Positions 26,048 through 38,207 are shown, counted from the first letter of the stretch. The stretch is DNA of 64,000 nt from Perca fluviatilis (GCF_010015445.1 NC_053115.1:16623005-16687004), one strand, 5' to 3'. Notes: generated by a model from the sequence alone, not told the origin. A program made the numbers and translations.

Positions 26048-26533
26048 TTAAAGGGATATTTCGGATATTTGAAAGTGGGGTTGTATGAAGTCAGTGCATT
26101 ACTACCTTCAGTAGATTGCGGTCAGCACGTCACCGCATTACCTTGCCGTCAGACAGCCCTTTCCTTTGGCACTACATTTTCTCAATTGTAGAACGTCCAT
26201 ATTCCTACGCACAAAAAACTGTGGAGACAAGGATACCTTTATGAGCCAGAGTATACAGAAGAACAGAAGCAGGGAGACTGAACAGGCCGAACTAGAGAGG
26301 AGAAACTTCTGTGGAAAGTAAAGGGCTATCTGAATATAGTGTACATTTAAAAATAAATTATATAAAAATAAATCGTCTTTTTTTTAGGTTGCTAAAATAT
26401 GTTTTTGCTGCTGCCCCCTGTCAACAGCAGTACCTTACTTTGTGTTGGTCCGCCATTTACTGTAGGTATTCCATTGACTATAGATAAGTACCACGTACAA
26501 CCCTACTTCAAAACATCTAAACTATCCCTTTAA
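26048..26533. mobile_element. PIF/Harbinger-like MITE
   Basis: The left end TTAAAGGGATATTTCGGATA and the right end (reverse) TTAAAGGGATAGTTTAGATG are inverted; similarity goes on for about 40 bases (GTGGGGTTGTATGAAGT versus GTAGGGTTGTACGTGGT). TTA/TAA lies at each border. No coding sequence. Confidence 0.7.
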
Positions 26534-26630
26534 GCTAGCAGGAACATGTCAGTTAGGTCACCTATGAATTTGCTGGGGAGCTCTACAGATGAAATCTGAT
26601 GGCGTTCCAACACAATGCGTTCTACTTGCA

Positions 26631-27283
26631 TTAGTCTCGTATTGCCAGAGCTGTCTCCAAAGCGCTATTATGTATGCGAGTATGGTCTGGCTACACCACA
26701 CATAGGGCTTTTCCAAATTCCCAAATTTGTACCTCCTTGGGCGGCGCTAATCTCAGGACCATAGACTTACAGTTAATGCTCAGGACGCAGCGACAGTGGC
26801 TCTGCAAAATGGTCTCGGGAGAATAGTTGTTTTGGTGGAACATTTGCACCCCGCAAAAGAACACACCAAATACTATATTATATGATGTTAACTGTTCACA
26901 CATTACAGTAACGTAAGCTATTTTAATGAGCTGGATACACGGTTTTAAAAAACGTATAAACGTATTTTGCTCTTACCAGTGTATCGCCATGTGTACTTTG
27001 TCCACAGCAATCCCCCCAATTGGTCCCTAAACGTCCCAGTTAAACAGAAAATGCCGTAAAGCTATTCTTTGTAAATCTTTAAAATCATTCCCCGAAAGAA
27101 CCAAGCAGGCCTGCCTTATTGCACGATCCAAATTGTCTTTAAAACTTGTCATTTTCACTGTGTAGCTTGCTAGCTCGAAGCTTGTTGTCGTTTCCCGAAG
27201 CGAAAGGACTTGGGCAACACACAGAGAGCGGAAGGTGAGGGATGCGCCGGATGTCAGGCAATGATCCTGGAAATGTACATCCG
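26631..27283 (+). mobile_element. Family A repeat, diverged long copy
   Basis: The start TTAGTCTCGTATTGCCAGAG and the following TGGTCTGGCTACACCACAC match the family A left end, and GATGTCAGGCAATGATCC near the right end fits its right part. The middle is different and longer, so this may be a subfamily with its own core. Confidence 0.45.
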
Positions 27284-27787
27284 TTGATGACTAGCTTGCA
27301 TTTACACCCTTAACATGTTTTTCTTTGTCCAGAGGTAATGTTGTACTAAAAAGACTACATTTTGATTTGGCTGAACAGTCTGAGATTTTGTCTCTCCATT
27401 ACTAACATTAGAGATGCATTAGGAAGGGATCTCTTCATGGCCAGCTTGGAGTGGAGAAACAATTATAGCATCCAATAACTCTTTTGACATACAAATGGGA
27501 ATGTGATGGACAGACCTTGTAAAATGTGGCCCTTTTCTTTAAGATGTACTAGTTTTTATAAGTTTTCTCTAGTACTGTATATGAAGTAAAATAGACCTGA
27601 TTCATTTAGCGGTCTTTGGGTGTGTAATGAAGCCAGTCTGTTTGTTGTCATGCTGATAAATAATGGTCAACACACATTAATTATATACACTATATTGAAT
27701 AATATGTCTGTCTGTTTTCTACATATATCAGTGCGGAGCCAGACACGAGTGAAATGATAATATCAGACATAGAAAGGACTTCCATTT

Positions 27788-27791
<4 letters not shown>

Positions 27792-27831
<40 letters not shown>

Positions 27832-27837
27832 GGGGGG
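27792..27837. repeat. (GT)n then G-run
   Basis: About 19 GT units followed by nine G. Confidence 0.95.
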
Positions 27838-30800
27838 TTGCTTTGCTTTTGCACATGTCTGCTAATTGGAGAGAATGTACAGTACTATAAATAGTATATC
27901 TCTCGTCACTTCATCTGACAGTTTTAATCGGGTCATGATCTGCAATCGAGGATGCTCCCTGTTTGCTGTGCATTAATAACGTGACATAACGGCATCACTC
28001 TGCCACTGTTGAGAACAGAACAATCTACTGCTCCTTCATTCATCTCCCTCCTGTCACCAGCACAGTCTCAGCTATGAGGAATACTTTCATACGGATCCAC
28101 TGTCCCCTGAGACTCGTTGGCAGCTTATTGTTCTCCATATTCTCACGTCTGGGGAACTTTTTTCATATTCGGCTGAAAATGAAGATAAATTGTTTCGCTT
28201 TTTCATGTGGAGAGCAGGGAACACATTTACATTTTCTTCTTTCCCTGATTTATTTGCATATATGCTCATTTTCTGTGTTTCTCTACCCATGGGCAACTGG
28301 AGTGTATGTTTTGTTATTTACTTTAGTAGCTGTAATGATGTTGAGATTTAAACAAGCACTTCTGCTTATATATAGAAATTTTCACAATAATGTCACTCGG
28401 TAGTTCTACTTTTATTTCCGGTGTCTCCCCAGAAAAAATCAAGATGGTGCATTATCAACATATTTTTTCTGTTTTATGCTAGAATTCCATGAGAATGAGG
28501 ATTTTACACTCTATTTTGGAAAAGATTATGAGTTTTGTTTAATCTCATAACACTGGGATCCGGTCTGTTGGTAACCGAGGGAATTTACTGGAATTTCTTT
28601 TTTATATGGTGTTTTCTGTGTTTTTGATCTAATTTTATTTCATTTTTGGCAGCCAGGCTTGTGAATAATCTCTAAAATGTTTCATCATCTCTCTGGCATA
28701 ACATCATTTTCAACTCTATTACAAATCCTATTAGCATGATATAAGCTAACTTAGGGGCAAACCTTTTTTTTAGAGACTAAGGATGAAAACCATTAGCCTA
28801 AAGAATGATATGTTTGTAAATTGGTTTTAATAGAGATTCTGAAAGTTAAATGCATTCCCAGTTTTTAAGGGAATTTTTAGGGATCTTCTCTTTGCTAAAG
28901 CAACCATTAGACTAAGACTGCATTTTTGAATATCCAATGAATTCAGAGAGCAGTTCTTCTGAGCATGAGCAAATCAACAAACAGTTGTTATAATAACGAC
29001 CACAAAACGTTGCTCCTGGTACACAAACATGTCCTCAAAATCACCCCTAAACAGAACACATAGCTGTGCCTTGTAGCTGCAGGGAACAGTTTCCTTAAAA
29101 AAGGAAATGATTTTTAGGAAAATAAGATTAGTCATATCTCTTGTCCACATAATTTTTTCATTGCTTACTGGCCAAATGAATGGGGAATATTGGTATTGAG
29201 GTTGGGCACGTCCAGTGCCCCAAGAGGGGCCACTTTTCTTATTTTGTGCTATAAAACATTGCAGACTCCTTTTTTATAAATCATAAAAAAGATGATGTAG
29301 TCGTGAATTGTATGTTTTTAATAGAAAGAAAACACCTCTTACAAATAAGTGGGTGACAGAACGTAGACTTCTCAATAACTCGCAGTCACACTGGTGGCAT
29401 TTGTTCTTTTTTAATTTCGGTCGTTTGAGAGAAGTCCTGTGCTTCAAAAGACATTTGGCAGCCACTCCACACTCCCCCCACATCTTCTGCAATCCCTCAG
29501 ATTATCAAAGTATCCGGTCTCCAAGGAAAACCGAGAGGGGGATCTTTGGCAGAGGCAGTTTCCCTGGCAACAAGCTCCGTCAAGTTGGCTGCCCAGAGCA
29601 TAGGTACAGCATAACTGACTAAACCACATAACAGACAGTAGACAGGTTGGAGTACCTGTCTTGGCCCAGCTCGACAACCAGAGTATAGTGTGAAAAATCA
29701 GTTTTAAAGGATAGACTGGCACTAATAGATCTTTGTTCCTCTCACTCTGTTGAAGAGTCTGAAGTATGGTGCTATCTGAACTGTAAGAGTTTCCCAAAAT
29801 AATTATTCTCTTAAAGTTTACCTCCTTTCCCTTCTTCTAGAAATGGTATATTATTGTGCTGTAATGATGACTTCCTCATTAAAAGTATGAGATTTCTTTC
29901 TGCTGGTAACATACACTACAACTTTTGACATATGCAGTCAAACATACACTTTAGTAGTGCATTGTCTTGTCTTGCACGTCCTTTTGTAGTATGTGAACGT
30001 GTGCCTTCGAGCTGCTGTCACCATATTGGGCTGCTGAGCTCTTCAGTTTTCTTCACATATCTGTGCAGCAGTGTCTTTTAGGGAAGACTGTCAGGCTGAA
30101 GTTAGTGTCATGTGTTTCACTGAAGAAGCAGTCAGTGTTGACATTTCCGGCATCTATGTTCCTGTCAGCCCCAGTAGAAAATCGATAAAAACTACCTGCC
30201 AAGCTGCAGGTTTATCTGAAGACCCATCTCTCTTTCTGGGGTGCTGCAGTGGAACTGAATAATGTTTCGGTATTTTATTTGAAAGGCCTTGTGTCCTATG
30301 GACTGCCAAAACCGGCATGCACTTTACAGCTCAATACATTCTGCCAGGTAGAGACATTTTATTGATTCTCTCTTGTTTGGAGCATCCAAAATCTTGAAGA
30401 CTAAATCATGTAATTCATGTGGTATGACAGTGTTAGTGTTGACCTGAGCAGACCCCCTCAGGTCTGATGGTGTTTGATGTTGACTGAAAGTAACTTTGCT
30501 GCTGAGGTATAACCCTGTCTGGTTTCCTAAGGGACTCTACGATCCAATTAGTGATTTGTTGACAAGTTGGGAATGTGAACATGGAAAGGCCTCAAAGTTG
30601 AGGTCCAAGACACAAATATATCTCATGCAGCAGCTCAGCACTACAAACGTCCATCTCATCAGTGTCTCTGTTTCTGGGATTAGTTCACCTGGGTAGTTAT
30701 AAGTTAGCCGACTGCCTCTACATCAGGAAATGCTGGCTAGTGTTACATTTTCAAGTAATGCAGCATCATCAATATACAGGACAGTATGAATTAAACATTG

Positions 30801-30870
30801 TAGAAAGATTTCCCCCATTTTAACTAAATCGACAAAACTGTTCAGAAACTGTAAGTAAAAAGAAACCCAT

Positions 30871-31133
30871 TAAAGGTGGAGTCAGCAATTCTGGAGAACG
30901 ATTGTTTATATTTCAACTTAACATACAAACAAATATACCCCTCCCATCAGTGCCCCCTTTTTTTTTTTAACCTTCCCTCTTGCTCCCACTGCCTCTCTTA
31001 TGCAGCCCTGATCTTCCCCCTGTCCTCTGCACAAACGTAAAAAGTTTTGCGAACGGGTAGCGGACCGTGTAGAGATATTCACTGAATTTGGCAAAAGTCT
31101 ATTGGATTAGAATCGCTGACTCCACCTTTTTAA
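30871..31133. mobile_element. Short MITE with inverted ends
   Basis: The left end AAAGGTGGAGTCAGCAATTC and the right end (reverse) AAGGTGGAGTCAGCGATTCT are inverted over about 19 bases. TTAAA lies at both borders. The length is 263 bases; no coding frame. Confidence 0.7.
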
Positions 31134-31569
31134 AGTAGCAGAGTACAAAGCAATATCTTTGATGTGTAGCTTTAGTGTCATAAAAGCAGTGCGTATTTAA
31201 AAGGGTGTGTATTTAATAAGAGAAAGCTCAGTGAATTTCAAGCGGGACAGGCAGTGAAAAAGTACTGGAAGTAAAAGTTTTTACCTCCAAAGTTTTACCT
31301 CCAGCCCATAATGAGTACCAGAAGTGGAGGGACAGTATATAGAAATAGTGATGGAAAGCAGTGAAGTAGACATGCAAATGGAAGGTTTTTTTCCCTCTGA
31401 CATCGGTCTTTTCTGATGAGGAATTTCTTAGCTATTGAGATACTAATTTAGACTTAGTGAGGTGTGGCCAAATTGAATGGAATGGGCTTTGGGTCAGTGT
31501 CCTCTGGAGCAAGGTGATATGCTCTTTAGAGAAGAGGGTTGTATGAGAAATTGCAATAAGGTGGGTGTT

Positions 31570-31948
31570 AGGACAAACGAGAAACACCGAACAGCAAACA
31601 ATAATACGACAAGAGACAAAGACAGAACAGAGACTAAATACACAGGGTAATGAGGAAACAAGCAGCAGGTTACACTAGGTTGGGAAACAGGTAAAAACAC
31701 ATTAGGGCAATCACAAGGGAGGGAAAACACAGGAAGTAAATTATAAAAAAAGGCAGAAAACCAGACCGTCAAAATAAAACAGGAAACAGAACATACAGAC
31801 ACATGGGAAAACAAGACAGGAACTACAGCTAGACAAGACAAGGGAGGAAACACGGGCTGTAACAGAAAACAGAACAAATACACAACCATAAAAGGAAACA
31901 AGAACAGAACCTCAAAAGCAACAGAAACTAAAACCCAAAACCATGACA
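31570..31948 (-). repeat. Truncated 3' LTR
   Basis: The sequence matches 34165-34542 with scattered substitutions and small indels. It begins at AGGACAAACGAG, where the match with the full LTR stops abruptly. The missing part corresponds to the last 170 or so bases of the LTR in minus-strand sense. This is a deletion or an aborted end rather than slow decay, because the retained part is well preserved. Confidence 0.65.
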
Positions 31949-32868
31949 GAAAGCGAAGCAGGTCGGCAGCGAAGGCAAATCCCCTCTGGAGGACGTCCGC
32001 GAAGGTGAATCCCTTCAGGAGGCCGAACAGGACGGCTCTGGCTGAAACCCTCAGGAGACCTGGCAGGCCGGTGAAGGCTAAAACCAACCGAGGGCTGGGC
32101 AGGCAACGGGTGAGCTGGGCTGGAGTCCGCCAAACAGGCAACAGGAACAGAGGTCGGCAGGGGTGCCGACAGGACACGAGGGGCAGGAGTGGGTCTGACT
32201 ACCGACAGGACACGAGGGGCAGGAGTCGGCCTGACCACAGACAGGACACGAGGGGCAGGAGTCGGTCTGATCGACAAAGGCAAAGTCTCTGGGGGACAGG
32301 ACAAGGGCATAGTCACTGGGGCGGTCACAAGGGCGATCACAGGAGCGCCGGAGACCGGCAAAGTCTCAATAGTGTTGGGCAGCGGCACAGTCACAGAAAT
32401 GCCTGACAATGGCAATGTCCCTTGGGCAGTCTCTGGGGCGCCGGAGACTGGCAAAGTCACTGGGGCAGTCTCCGGGGTGCCAGAGACCGGCAAAGTCTCT
32501 GGTTGGCCCGTGAGCATAGACTCTGGGAGAGCGGTCGACGTAGACTCTGGGAGGTCAGTCGACGCAGACTCTGGGAGGTTGAAGGTCGTTGAAGACTGTG
32601 GACGACTGGAAGACTCTTGAAGAGACGTTAGCTGAGACTCAGGACGGCTGGACGTCAGCTGAGACTCTGGATGGCTGGACGTCAGCGGCGGTTCTGGGCA
32701 GCTGCACGTCAGCGGCGGTTCTGAGAGGCCGCTAGCCTGCCGGGGTACCGAGAGGCTGCTAGCCGGTTCTGGAGGGCTGCTAGCCAGCCAGGGATCTGTG
32801 AGGCTGCAAGCCAGCCCGGAACCAGGGATGCTGCTAGCCAGCCGGGGATCTAAGAGGCTGCTAGCCAT
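31912..32868 (-). pseudogene. Pro/Ser-rich repeated ORF inside the LTR element
   Basis: An open frame of 318 codons runs on the minus strand and ends inside the 3' LTR. It has no recognisable fold: it is made of SSLLDP/SSLSVP-like, PES-, TLPVSGAPETAP-like and RPTPAPRVLS units. The last is a perfect 36-base periodicity (32168-32275). It lies downstream of the Gag-like start but is not continuous with it. It could be an expanded, low-complexity Gag region or sequence kept open because the repeat unit happens to lack stops. No catalytic motif is seen. Confidence 0.45.
32168..32275. repeat. 36-base tandem repeat, three units
   Basis: Three consecutive 36-base units share GACAGGACACGAGGGGCAGG and differ by a few bases at their ends. 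On the minus strand they encode three RPTPAPRVLSVV-like units within the 318-codon frame. Confidence 0.8.
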
Positions 32869-33040
32869 CCGCCGAGGTTCGGAGAGGCTGCTAGCCAGCT
32901 GAGGCTCTGGGCGGCTGCTAGCCAGCCGAGGCTCTGGGCGGCTGCTAGCCAGCCGAGGCTCTGGGCGGCTGCTAGCCAGCCGGGGCTCTGGGCGGCTGCT
33001 AGCCAGCCGGGATTCTGGACGGCTGCTAGCCAGCTCGGGG
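32735..33040. repeat. 27-base tandem array inside the LTR element
   Basis: The core GGCTGCTAGCCAGCC recurs about ten times. In the right half (32880-33020) the spacing is a regular 27 bases, a multiple of three, so the minus-strand reading keeps repeating LAAAQSLGW-like residues. Units to the left are more diverged and of uneven length. Confidence 0.75.
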
Positions 33041-33123
33041 ACACTAGAGAGCTCGTGCTCAGGCCCGCTGGACAGCGAGGACTCTGGGCTGAAGAGAGGT
33101 TGTGTATGGCGTCGGGGCCCATG

Positions 33124-33973
33124 TCAACCACGTCCTCTTCTACGTCCTCCACGGTTCCCAGTAAAAATAGCCAGGCAAGTACCCTCAAAGGACTGCTGGT
33201 GGTTGGGGGGTTTTGCTGACCAGGTAGCAGTAGGGCAGTCTAACAACAGTTCAGGAGAAGCAGACAAGGAAGCAGGCTGGGTGACAGACAAAGACTCAGA
33301 CAACAAAATGCTAGCAGGCCTAGCAACAGGCAGGCTGGTGGGTGCTAGCTGGCACTGGAGAAGGCCGAAAACTTGAGGAGCCTTGGTGGAGCTAACAGGC
33401 TTACAAAAACACAACTCATTAGCAGGTGGAGGAGTTGGATTGGCAATAAAACGTTTAGCCCAGTCTGGAATAGAGTCTTTAAGCCAAGGTTTCCTTGACA
33501 CCGTCTCACGAGCGTCCAACAAAATCAACTCCTTGTGGTGCTCACTGGTAGCCTCTTTCCACATGGTTTTCAGCTCCACCAGGTCAAAAATTTAATTACA
33601 ATGTTCTTCGGACATTGTCTCTGCCTCTCCTCCAGGTGGAGAAACGTCAGGCCTTGGAGAAGCAGGCAAAGGGGCAGACGGGGTCAAAAACAAAGCACCT
33701 GTAGCTAAGATGCTATCAGGCCGGGGAACAGGCAGGCTGGTGGATGAGTCATTATGGCTAGTCTTTAGGAAATGATCAAGTCTCTCCTTGATAATATCAA
33801 GGTTGGGAACAAAGTGACTCACCCAAGGTCTCTTCTCAAACCATACCTGCTGGGTGGTAATCCTCTAAAGGATAGGGGCATGCTGGTTTGGTTTCGAGTT
33901 TATGAGACTCTCCAAAGTCCGGCCAAACTGTGACACCCTCTCCTTAAAGAGACGCCTCTCTGCTGGGTCCATT
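33124..33973 (-). pseudogene. Broken Gag-like coding region of the LTR element
   Basis: The Gag-type start at 33973 is stopped early. Further open blocks follow in other frames: one at 33822-33592 (Pro/Ser-rich with LDHFLKTSHND) and one at 33579-33124 (with RKPWLKDSIPDWAKRF, ending in a basic Gly/Arg-rich end, GNRGGRRRGRG). The Gly/Arg end suggests a nucleic-acid-binding tail. No zinc knuckle is seen. Frame changes show it no longer encodes one protein. Confidence 0.4.
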
Positions 33974-33990
33974 TTGTGGTCGGATTATTC

Positions 33991-34542
33991 TGTTACGGTT
34001 TCAGAGGATGTAGGACCCAAATGCAGAGATGGACAGGCAGTGTGAGCTTAGAGGATTTAATAAACAAAATAATAAAGTCCATATCAACAAAAGATGTCCC
34101 GAGAATAGAAGGCAAATCCAAAACAGGTACAAGCAGAATCCCAAAAACAGGAACAGGCAAAACAAGGACAAACGAGAAACACCGAACAGCAAACAATAAT
34201 CCGCCAAGAGACACAGACAGAACAGAGACTAAATACACAGGGTAATGAGAAAACAAGCAGCAGGTGACACTAGGCTGGGGAACAGGTGAAACACATTAGG
34301 GTAATCACAAGGGAGGGAAAACACAGGAAGTAAATTAGACAAGATGACAGAAAACCAGACCGTCAAAATAAAACAGGAAACAGAACATACAGACACATGG
34401 GACAACAAGACAGGAACTACAGCTAGACAAGACAAGGGAGGAAACATGGGCTGTAACAGAAAACAGAACAAATACACAACCATAAAAGAAAACAAGAACA
34501 GAACCTCAAAACCAACAGAAACTCAAACCCAAAACCATGACA
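33991..34542 (-). repeat. Complete (5') LTR of the Gypsy-like element
   Basis: The 552-base unit has short inverted ends (TGT...ACA). It shares about 378 bases at its right side with 31570-31948. On the minus strand it holds AT-rich sequence with ATTTATTAAA-type motifs that could serve as a polyadenylation signal. In minus-strand sense it lies upstream of the Gag-like start, so it is the 5' LTR. Confidence 0.7.
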
Positions 34543-37114
34543 TTGGGAGGTTCTTTGTGTTACACATTTGTTATCTGCATGTTTTTATGATGAACTTTTA
34601 AATAAAACCTATTATGGATATGTTATGTTCCTGGCCACAAACAGATTAAAATAAATGATTTTAAATTTTATTTAAAAAAAAATTCTGTCAACCAGTGGGC
34701 ATTGTCCGTGTCAAATAAACCGAAATGGCAGAATACAAAATAGAAAATGGATCACACCAATCAAATGAAATTATTAACTATAGTTTTTGAATGATGCTAT
34801 ACTGACTTCAGTACCTGCAGTGTAATCTATCTTTAGAGGCTCTATGCTGATTTTCATCAGTCACCCTCAAACTCTGAGCTCACTCAACATTTAAGCCCAT
34901 ATGGATCTTACATACATAACCAAATCTAAGTATCATCTAATGGTAATGTTTACCCATTGTTTGTACTTTATCACCTTGTATTTCCAACATGTAGCTGAAC
35001 GCAACACAATAAGTAAAGTAAATTTTATTAATATCGCTCAATATTCCAAATCCCGAATTTGCCTCAAGGGGTTTTGCAATCTGTACAGCATAGGACACCC
35101 TCTGCCCTTTGATCCTCGATTCGGATAGAGTGTCAAATTGTTAGCTGGATGTTTTTGGAGGCAGAATGTACCTACTGTAAGTGAAGTTGGCAGGGGCAGA
35201 AAGATGGCCTCATGAGATGTGAATTTAAACACTGCTAGACTCACATCTGTATGAAGCCAGCTGGTCAGCCAAATGAAGGATCAAACAACATGAGACTAAT
35301 TTTATATTGGTGTTGCTAGACTCGTCACATGCCCACTGGTCGACCGCCCCACAAGGAAAACTCCCACTCCTCCAGATGGCCTGTCTGCCTCTGATTGCCA
35401 ATATCCACGAAAGCGTTATTCTGAACAGCTTAATAACTAAAGCAGTAGCATCATAAGGGAAGCAATGTTCATCATTTAGACTTCAACATTAAACATGATC
35501 AGAACAATACCATAAAATACTGATCACAGAAAAACTGGCTTATTTTCACAAGAAGTTAAAGTAACTTTGCCTCCAAAACGTGACAGAAGAAATTACTATG
35601 CCTCTTCCACAGATTGTGTTTTGATTGAGGATTGGAGCAAAATAAGTGGACAAACGAATTGAAACCAACCAAATACTGTTAAGCTGGTGTTTATTGCACT
35701 TTTTCTCAGCTCTTTGTTTGAGTCCCTGTTCTCTGGGGTTCACTTCCAAAAATAGCAAAAAATATGATCCTTTTCAGGTTTCTATTTCTTCACCATACTC
35801 TTTATTTAATAATAGGCATTAGATCAAATATGGCCTTTGTTAAAATTGCTGGTTTACTGTGAAAAGTGCCTTCATCATGAAGAGTTGGTTTAAATCTGTG
35901 TTTGAGTTTATCATTGCAACAAACCTATAAAACTGAATTGGTTGGCAATGTTTTTGTCTCAGATATTTCTTATAATGTAATAGCTTTCCTGCTTTCCTTC
36001 AATCTGGCAATATATCTCATATTACTGCATACTATCACTTGTCTAAACCCAAGAGTCACGTTTTCTGTTATTTTCTCAAAACTCTTTTAACCGTTAAATT
36101 TATCTTTAACTTTTGTCTATTTTTTTCTTTCTCTGTAAATCTGTTCTTCTTGTATTCTTCACACTCCCGATCCATCTTTTGGCCTGTGTTTCTCTTTCGC
36201 TGCACCCATAAAACACAGTCATTAGAGAAGGATCAGGCTGAGAGGAGCACAGAGGGGGCATACAGATAGGAGCTTTGTCAGCAGAAGGGACTGTTAATTG
36301 TAACCATTAGGCTGCCGTTGTGCCACACTGAAAGAGCTCTAATAGTGGGTGGCCTATGGTTTAAACATGCTCTTGCCCCGTGGAGATCTATAGCTACTTT
36401 AACCCAGATCCAACAGCTTCTGTCTTGGAGCGGACACCAGATCATCCCTCCCTGTATGTTTTCCCCTGGTCTTCGGGCATGGAGGCGTGGCGCTCAAACA
36501 AATTGTTATCTTTGGTACCTCTTAAAAACATGGCATTAGTCGGAAGATCAGACCCAGTTTCCGTTCCACTCACACTGATTGTGGCCATGGAAGTGAAATT
36601 TGTTGCCTTCTCGATCACCGCTCTGTTGGCAGTATGTGCAGATTATGGGGGTTAATTAAAAGACTCAAACTGAATTAAACTCCTATTAGCCACTGTGTTC
36701 TGCCAAAAGGAGATATTGGCAATACTATTGCTTTGAGGACTATTTATTGCTCATATTCAGAGTTGAGATAGGTATAGCAAGAAATTATCAGCAGGATTTT
36801 GTAGTTTATCATTCAAACTTCAGCTTGGTGTTTCAACCCACTGTGTTTCTCATGAACGGCAACACATGCAGGGCAAAGTTGACTCAAAACCAGGTGGTAC
36901 CCAACATCTCTGGGATTTTAGATTTTCCTCGTAATCTTGTTATAATTTTTTTGCTTCATGGTCTCCTCTGGAAAAGGATGTAGGTGTTAGGATAGAGTCT
37001 ACGTGCTTATGGTAAGGTCATACTTACTCATTTATGCATACTTTACTCTTTGACTCTTTTTTTTTTTTTTTTTTTGCCGTGCTAATGGATCGGCTTTAAG
37101 GATGGCAATGCCAT
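34543..37114. other. Noncoding region after the LTR element
   Basis: AT-rich; only a faint LINE-like fragment at 35015-35128. No gene seen. Confidence 0.45.
35015..35128. repeat. Possible LINE-like 3' fragment
   Basis: AATTTTATTAATATCGCTCA, then CTCAAGGGGTTTTGCAATCT and CAGCATAGGACACCCTCTGC resemble a frequent fish repeat with the order TTTATTA-CTCAAG-TTTACAATCTG. Ends not determined. Confidence 0.35.
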
Positions 37115-37400
37115 TTGTTCATTGGGTCTTTCCATCACTCTAGTCACGGACAATGAATTAAAATTTCTTTGGTGATCCTCTGACGTTTCCTCTAGTGCCA
37201 CCATGAGGTTGACCTTTTTGGATTTCAGTGAAATGTCTCAACTATTGCATGGCTTGCAATGAAATTTGGTACAGACATTCATGTTCCCTCCCAAGATAAA
37301 TTGTAACTTTTGTTATTCCTTGAGTTTTCATCTTGCGCCATCAATACTTTGCTTCATGACCAAATCGGAATATGTCGTCTCACTTCTTAGCTCAAGCTCA
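37115..37400. repeat. Family C repeat (FATTTGGTACAGACATTC type)
   Basis: Blocks TTTGGTGATCCTCTGACG, CTAGTGCCACCATGAGGTTG, AAATGTCTCAAC and AATTTGGTACAGACATTCAT follow in order. The same blocks recur at 56545-56835. In other fish this family is made of units of about 100 bases, and two partial units are visible here. Confidence 0.5.
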
Positions 37401-37621
37401 AGGACAAGAATGTGGTTTTCAGGCATAGTTTCAACTCTCATTGGAAATTTTCAAGGCTGCGTGGATCCATTTGATGGTCAACATTATCTGGCATGTTCTG
37501 TGGTATGCATATGTCTTCATTCATCTATAAGCTTTCTAGTTAAGGAGACACGTGTAAAGCTCCTGACATGAGATGGATATTGAGGTCTTAGTATTCTGAT
37601 CTGGAGCTTTTCAATTCCCCA

Positions 37622-38207
37622 TAGAGCTGAGCAATATATCAGTATTATATCGATATCGCGATATGAGACTAGATATCGTCTTCGATTTTGGATATCGTAA
37701 TATCGTAATATGGCATAAGTGTTGTCTTTTCCTGGTTTTTAAAGGCTGCATTACAGTAAAGTTATATCATTTTGTGAACTTACCAGACTGTTGGGTGCCT
37801 GGATATCTCAGTTGGTAGATCGGGCGCCCATATGTAGAGCTTTACTCCTCGACGCAGCGGGCCCGGGCCTGGGTTCGACTCCGACCTGCGACCCTTTGCT
37901 GCATGTCATTGCAGCCCCCTCTCCCTCCCATTTCATGTATTCTGCTGTCCTATCAAAATAAAGGCTGAAAATGCCCAAAAAAGAATCTTAAAAAAAAACT
38001 TACCAGACTGTAACTGTTCTATTATTTGCCTTTACCCATTTAGTCATTATATCCACATTACTGATGATTATTTATCAAAGATGTCATTGTGTTAATATTT
38101 TGTGAAAGCACCAATAGTCAACACTACAATATCGTTGCGGTATCGATATCAAGGTATTTGGTCAAAAATATCGGGAAATTTGATTTTCTCCATATCGCCC
38201 AGCCCTA
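37622..38207. mobile_element. hAT-like MITE carrying a SINE
   Basis: Target duplication ATTCCCCA (37614-37621) and ATTCTCCA (38208-38215), one mismatch. Ends TAGAGCTGAGCAATAT and (reverse) TAGGGCTGGGCGATATGG are inverted, followed by ATATCGATATCG-type motifs. A SINE (37792-37996) has landed in it, so this element is the older of the two. Confidence 0.78.
37792..37996 (+). mobile_element. tRNA-derived SINE with perfect 15-bp target duplication
   Basis: AACTTACCAGACTGT stands at 37777-37791 and 37997-38011. The head has an A-box-like stretch CTCAGTTGGTAGA and a B box GGTTCGACTCC near 37872, as in RNA polymerase III promoters of tRNA-derived SINEs. The tail runs CTTTGCTGCATGTCATTGC, then AATAAAGGCTGAAAATG and an A-rich end. 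The intact duplication suggests a fairly recent insertion. Confidence 0.85.

Larger units (their letters stand above)
27284..31569. other. Noncoding: 27284-30870, 31134-31569
   Basis: Nothing recognised. The 28074-28403 frame is hydrophobic but AT-driven. The frame after TCTGTGCAG at 30068 (to 30262) is short and unsupported. Confidence 0.45.
31570..34542 (-). mobile_element. Gypsy-like non-autonomous LTR retrotransposon, minus strand
   Basis: Two direct repeats of about 378 bases (31570-31948 and 34165-34542) are close to identical and flank about 2 kb. The right copy is the complete LTR, 33991-34542, with TGTTACGG and CCATGACA at its ends. Read on the minus strand, the LTR is followed by a short leader and a Gag-type start beginning MDPAERRLF at 33973, typical of fish Gypsy elements, but a stop follows within about 40 codons. 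The inside is then Pro/Ser-rich repeated coding sequence. No protease, reverse transcriptase, RNase H or integrase is visible, so any movement would need enzymes from elsewhere. The left LTR lacks about 170 bases at its outer end, so no target duplication can be read. Confidence 0.75.

Noticed and set aside
28074..28403. 109-codon hydrophobic frame as a membrane protein
   Set aside because: Composition is driven by T-rich DNA and there is no splice or motif support.
30071..30262. Exon after TCTGTGCAG at about 30068
   Set aside because: The acceptor is plausible but there is no matching donor, family motif or phase partner.
31494..32177. 227-codon minus-strand frame
   Set aside because: It overlaps the 318-codon frame and the 3' LTR and consists of hydrophobic shadow translation.
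37792..37996. tRNA gene
   Set aside because: Only the promoter boxes are tRNA-like; the tail, A-rich end and target duplication show a SINE.
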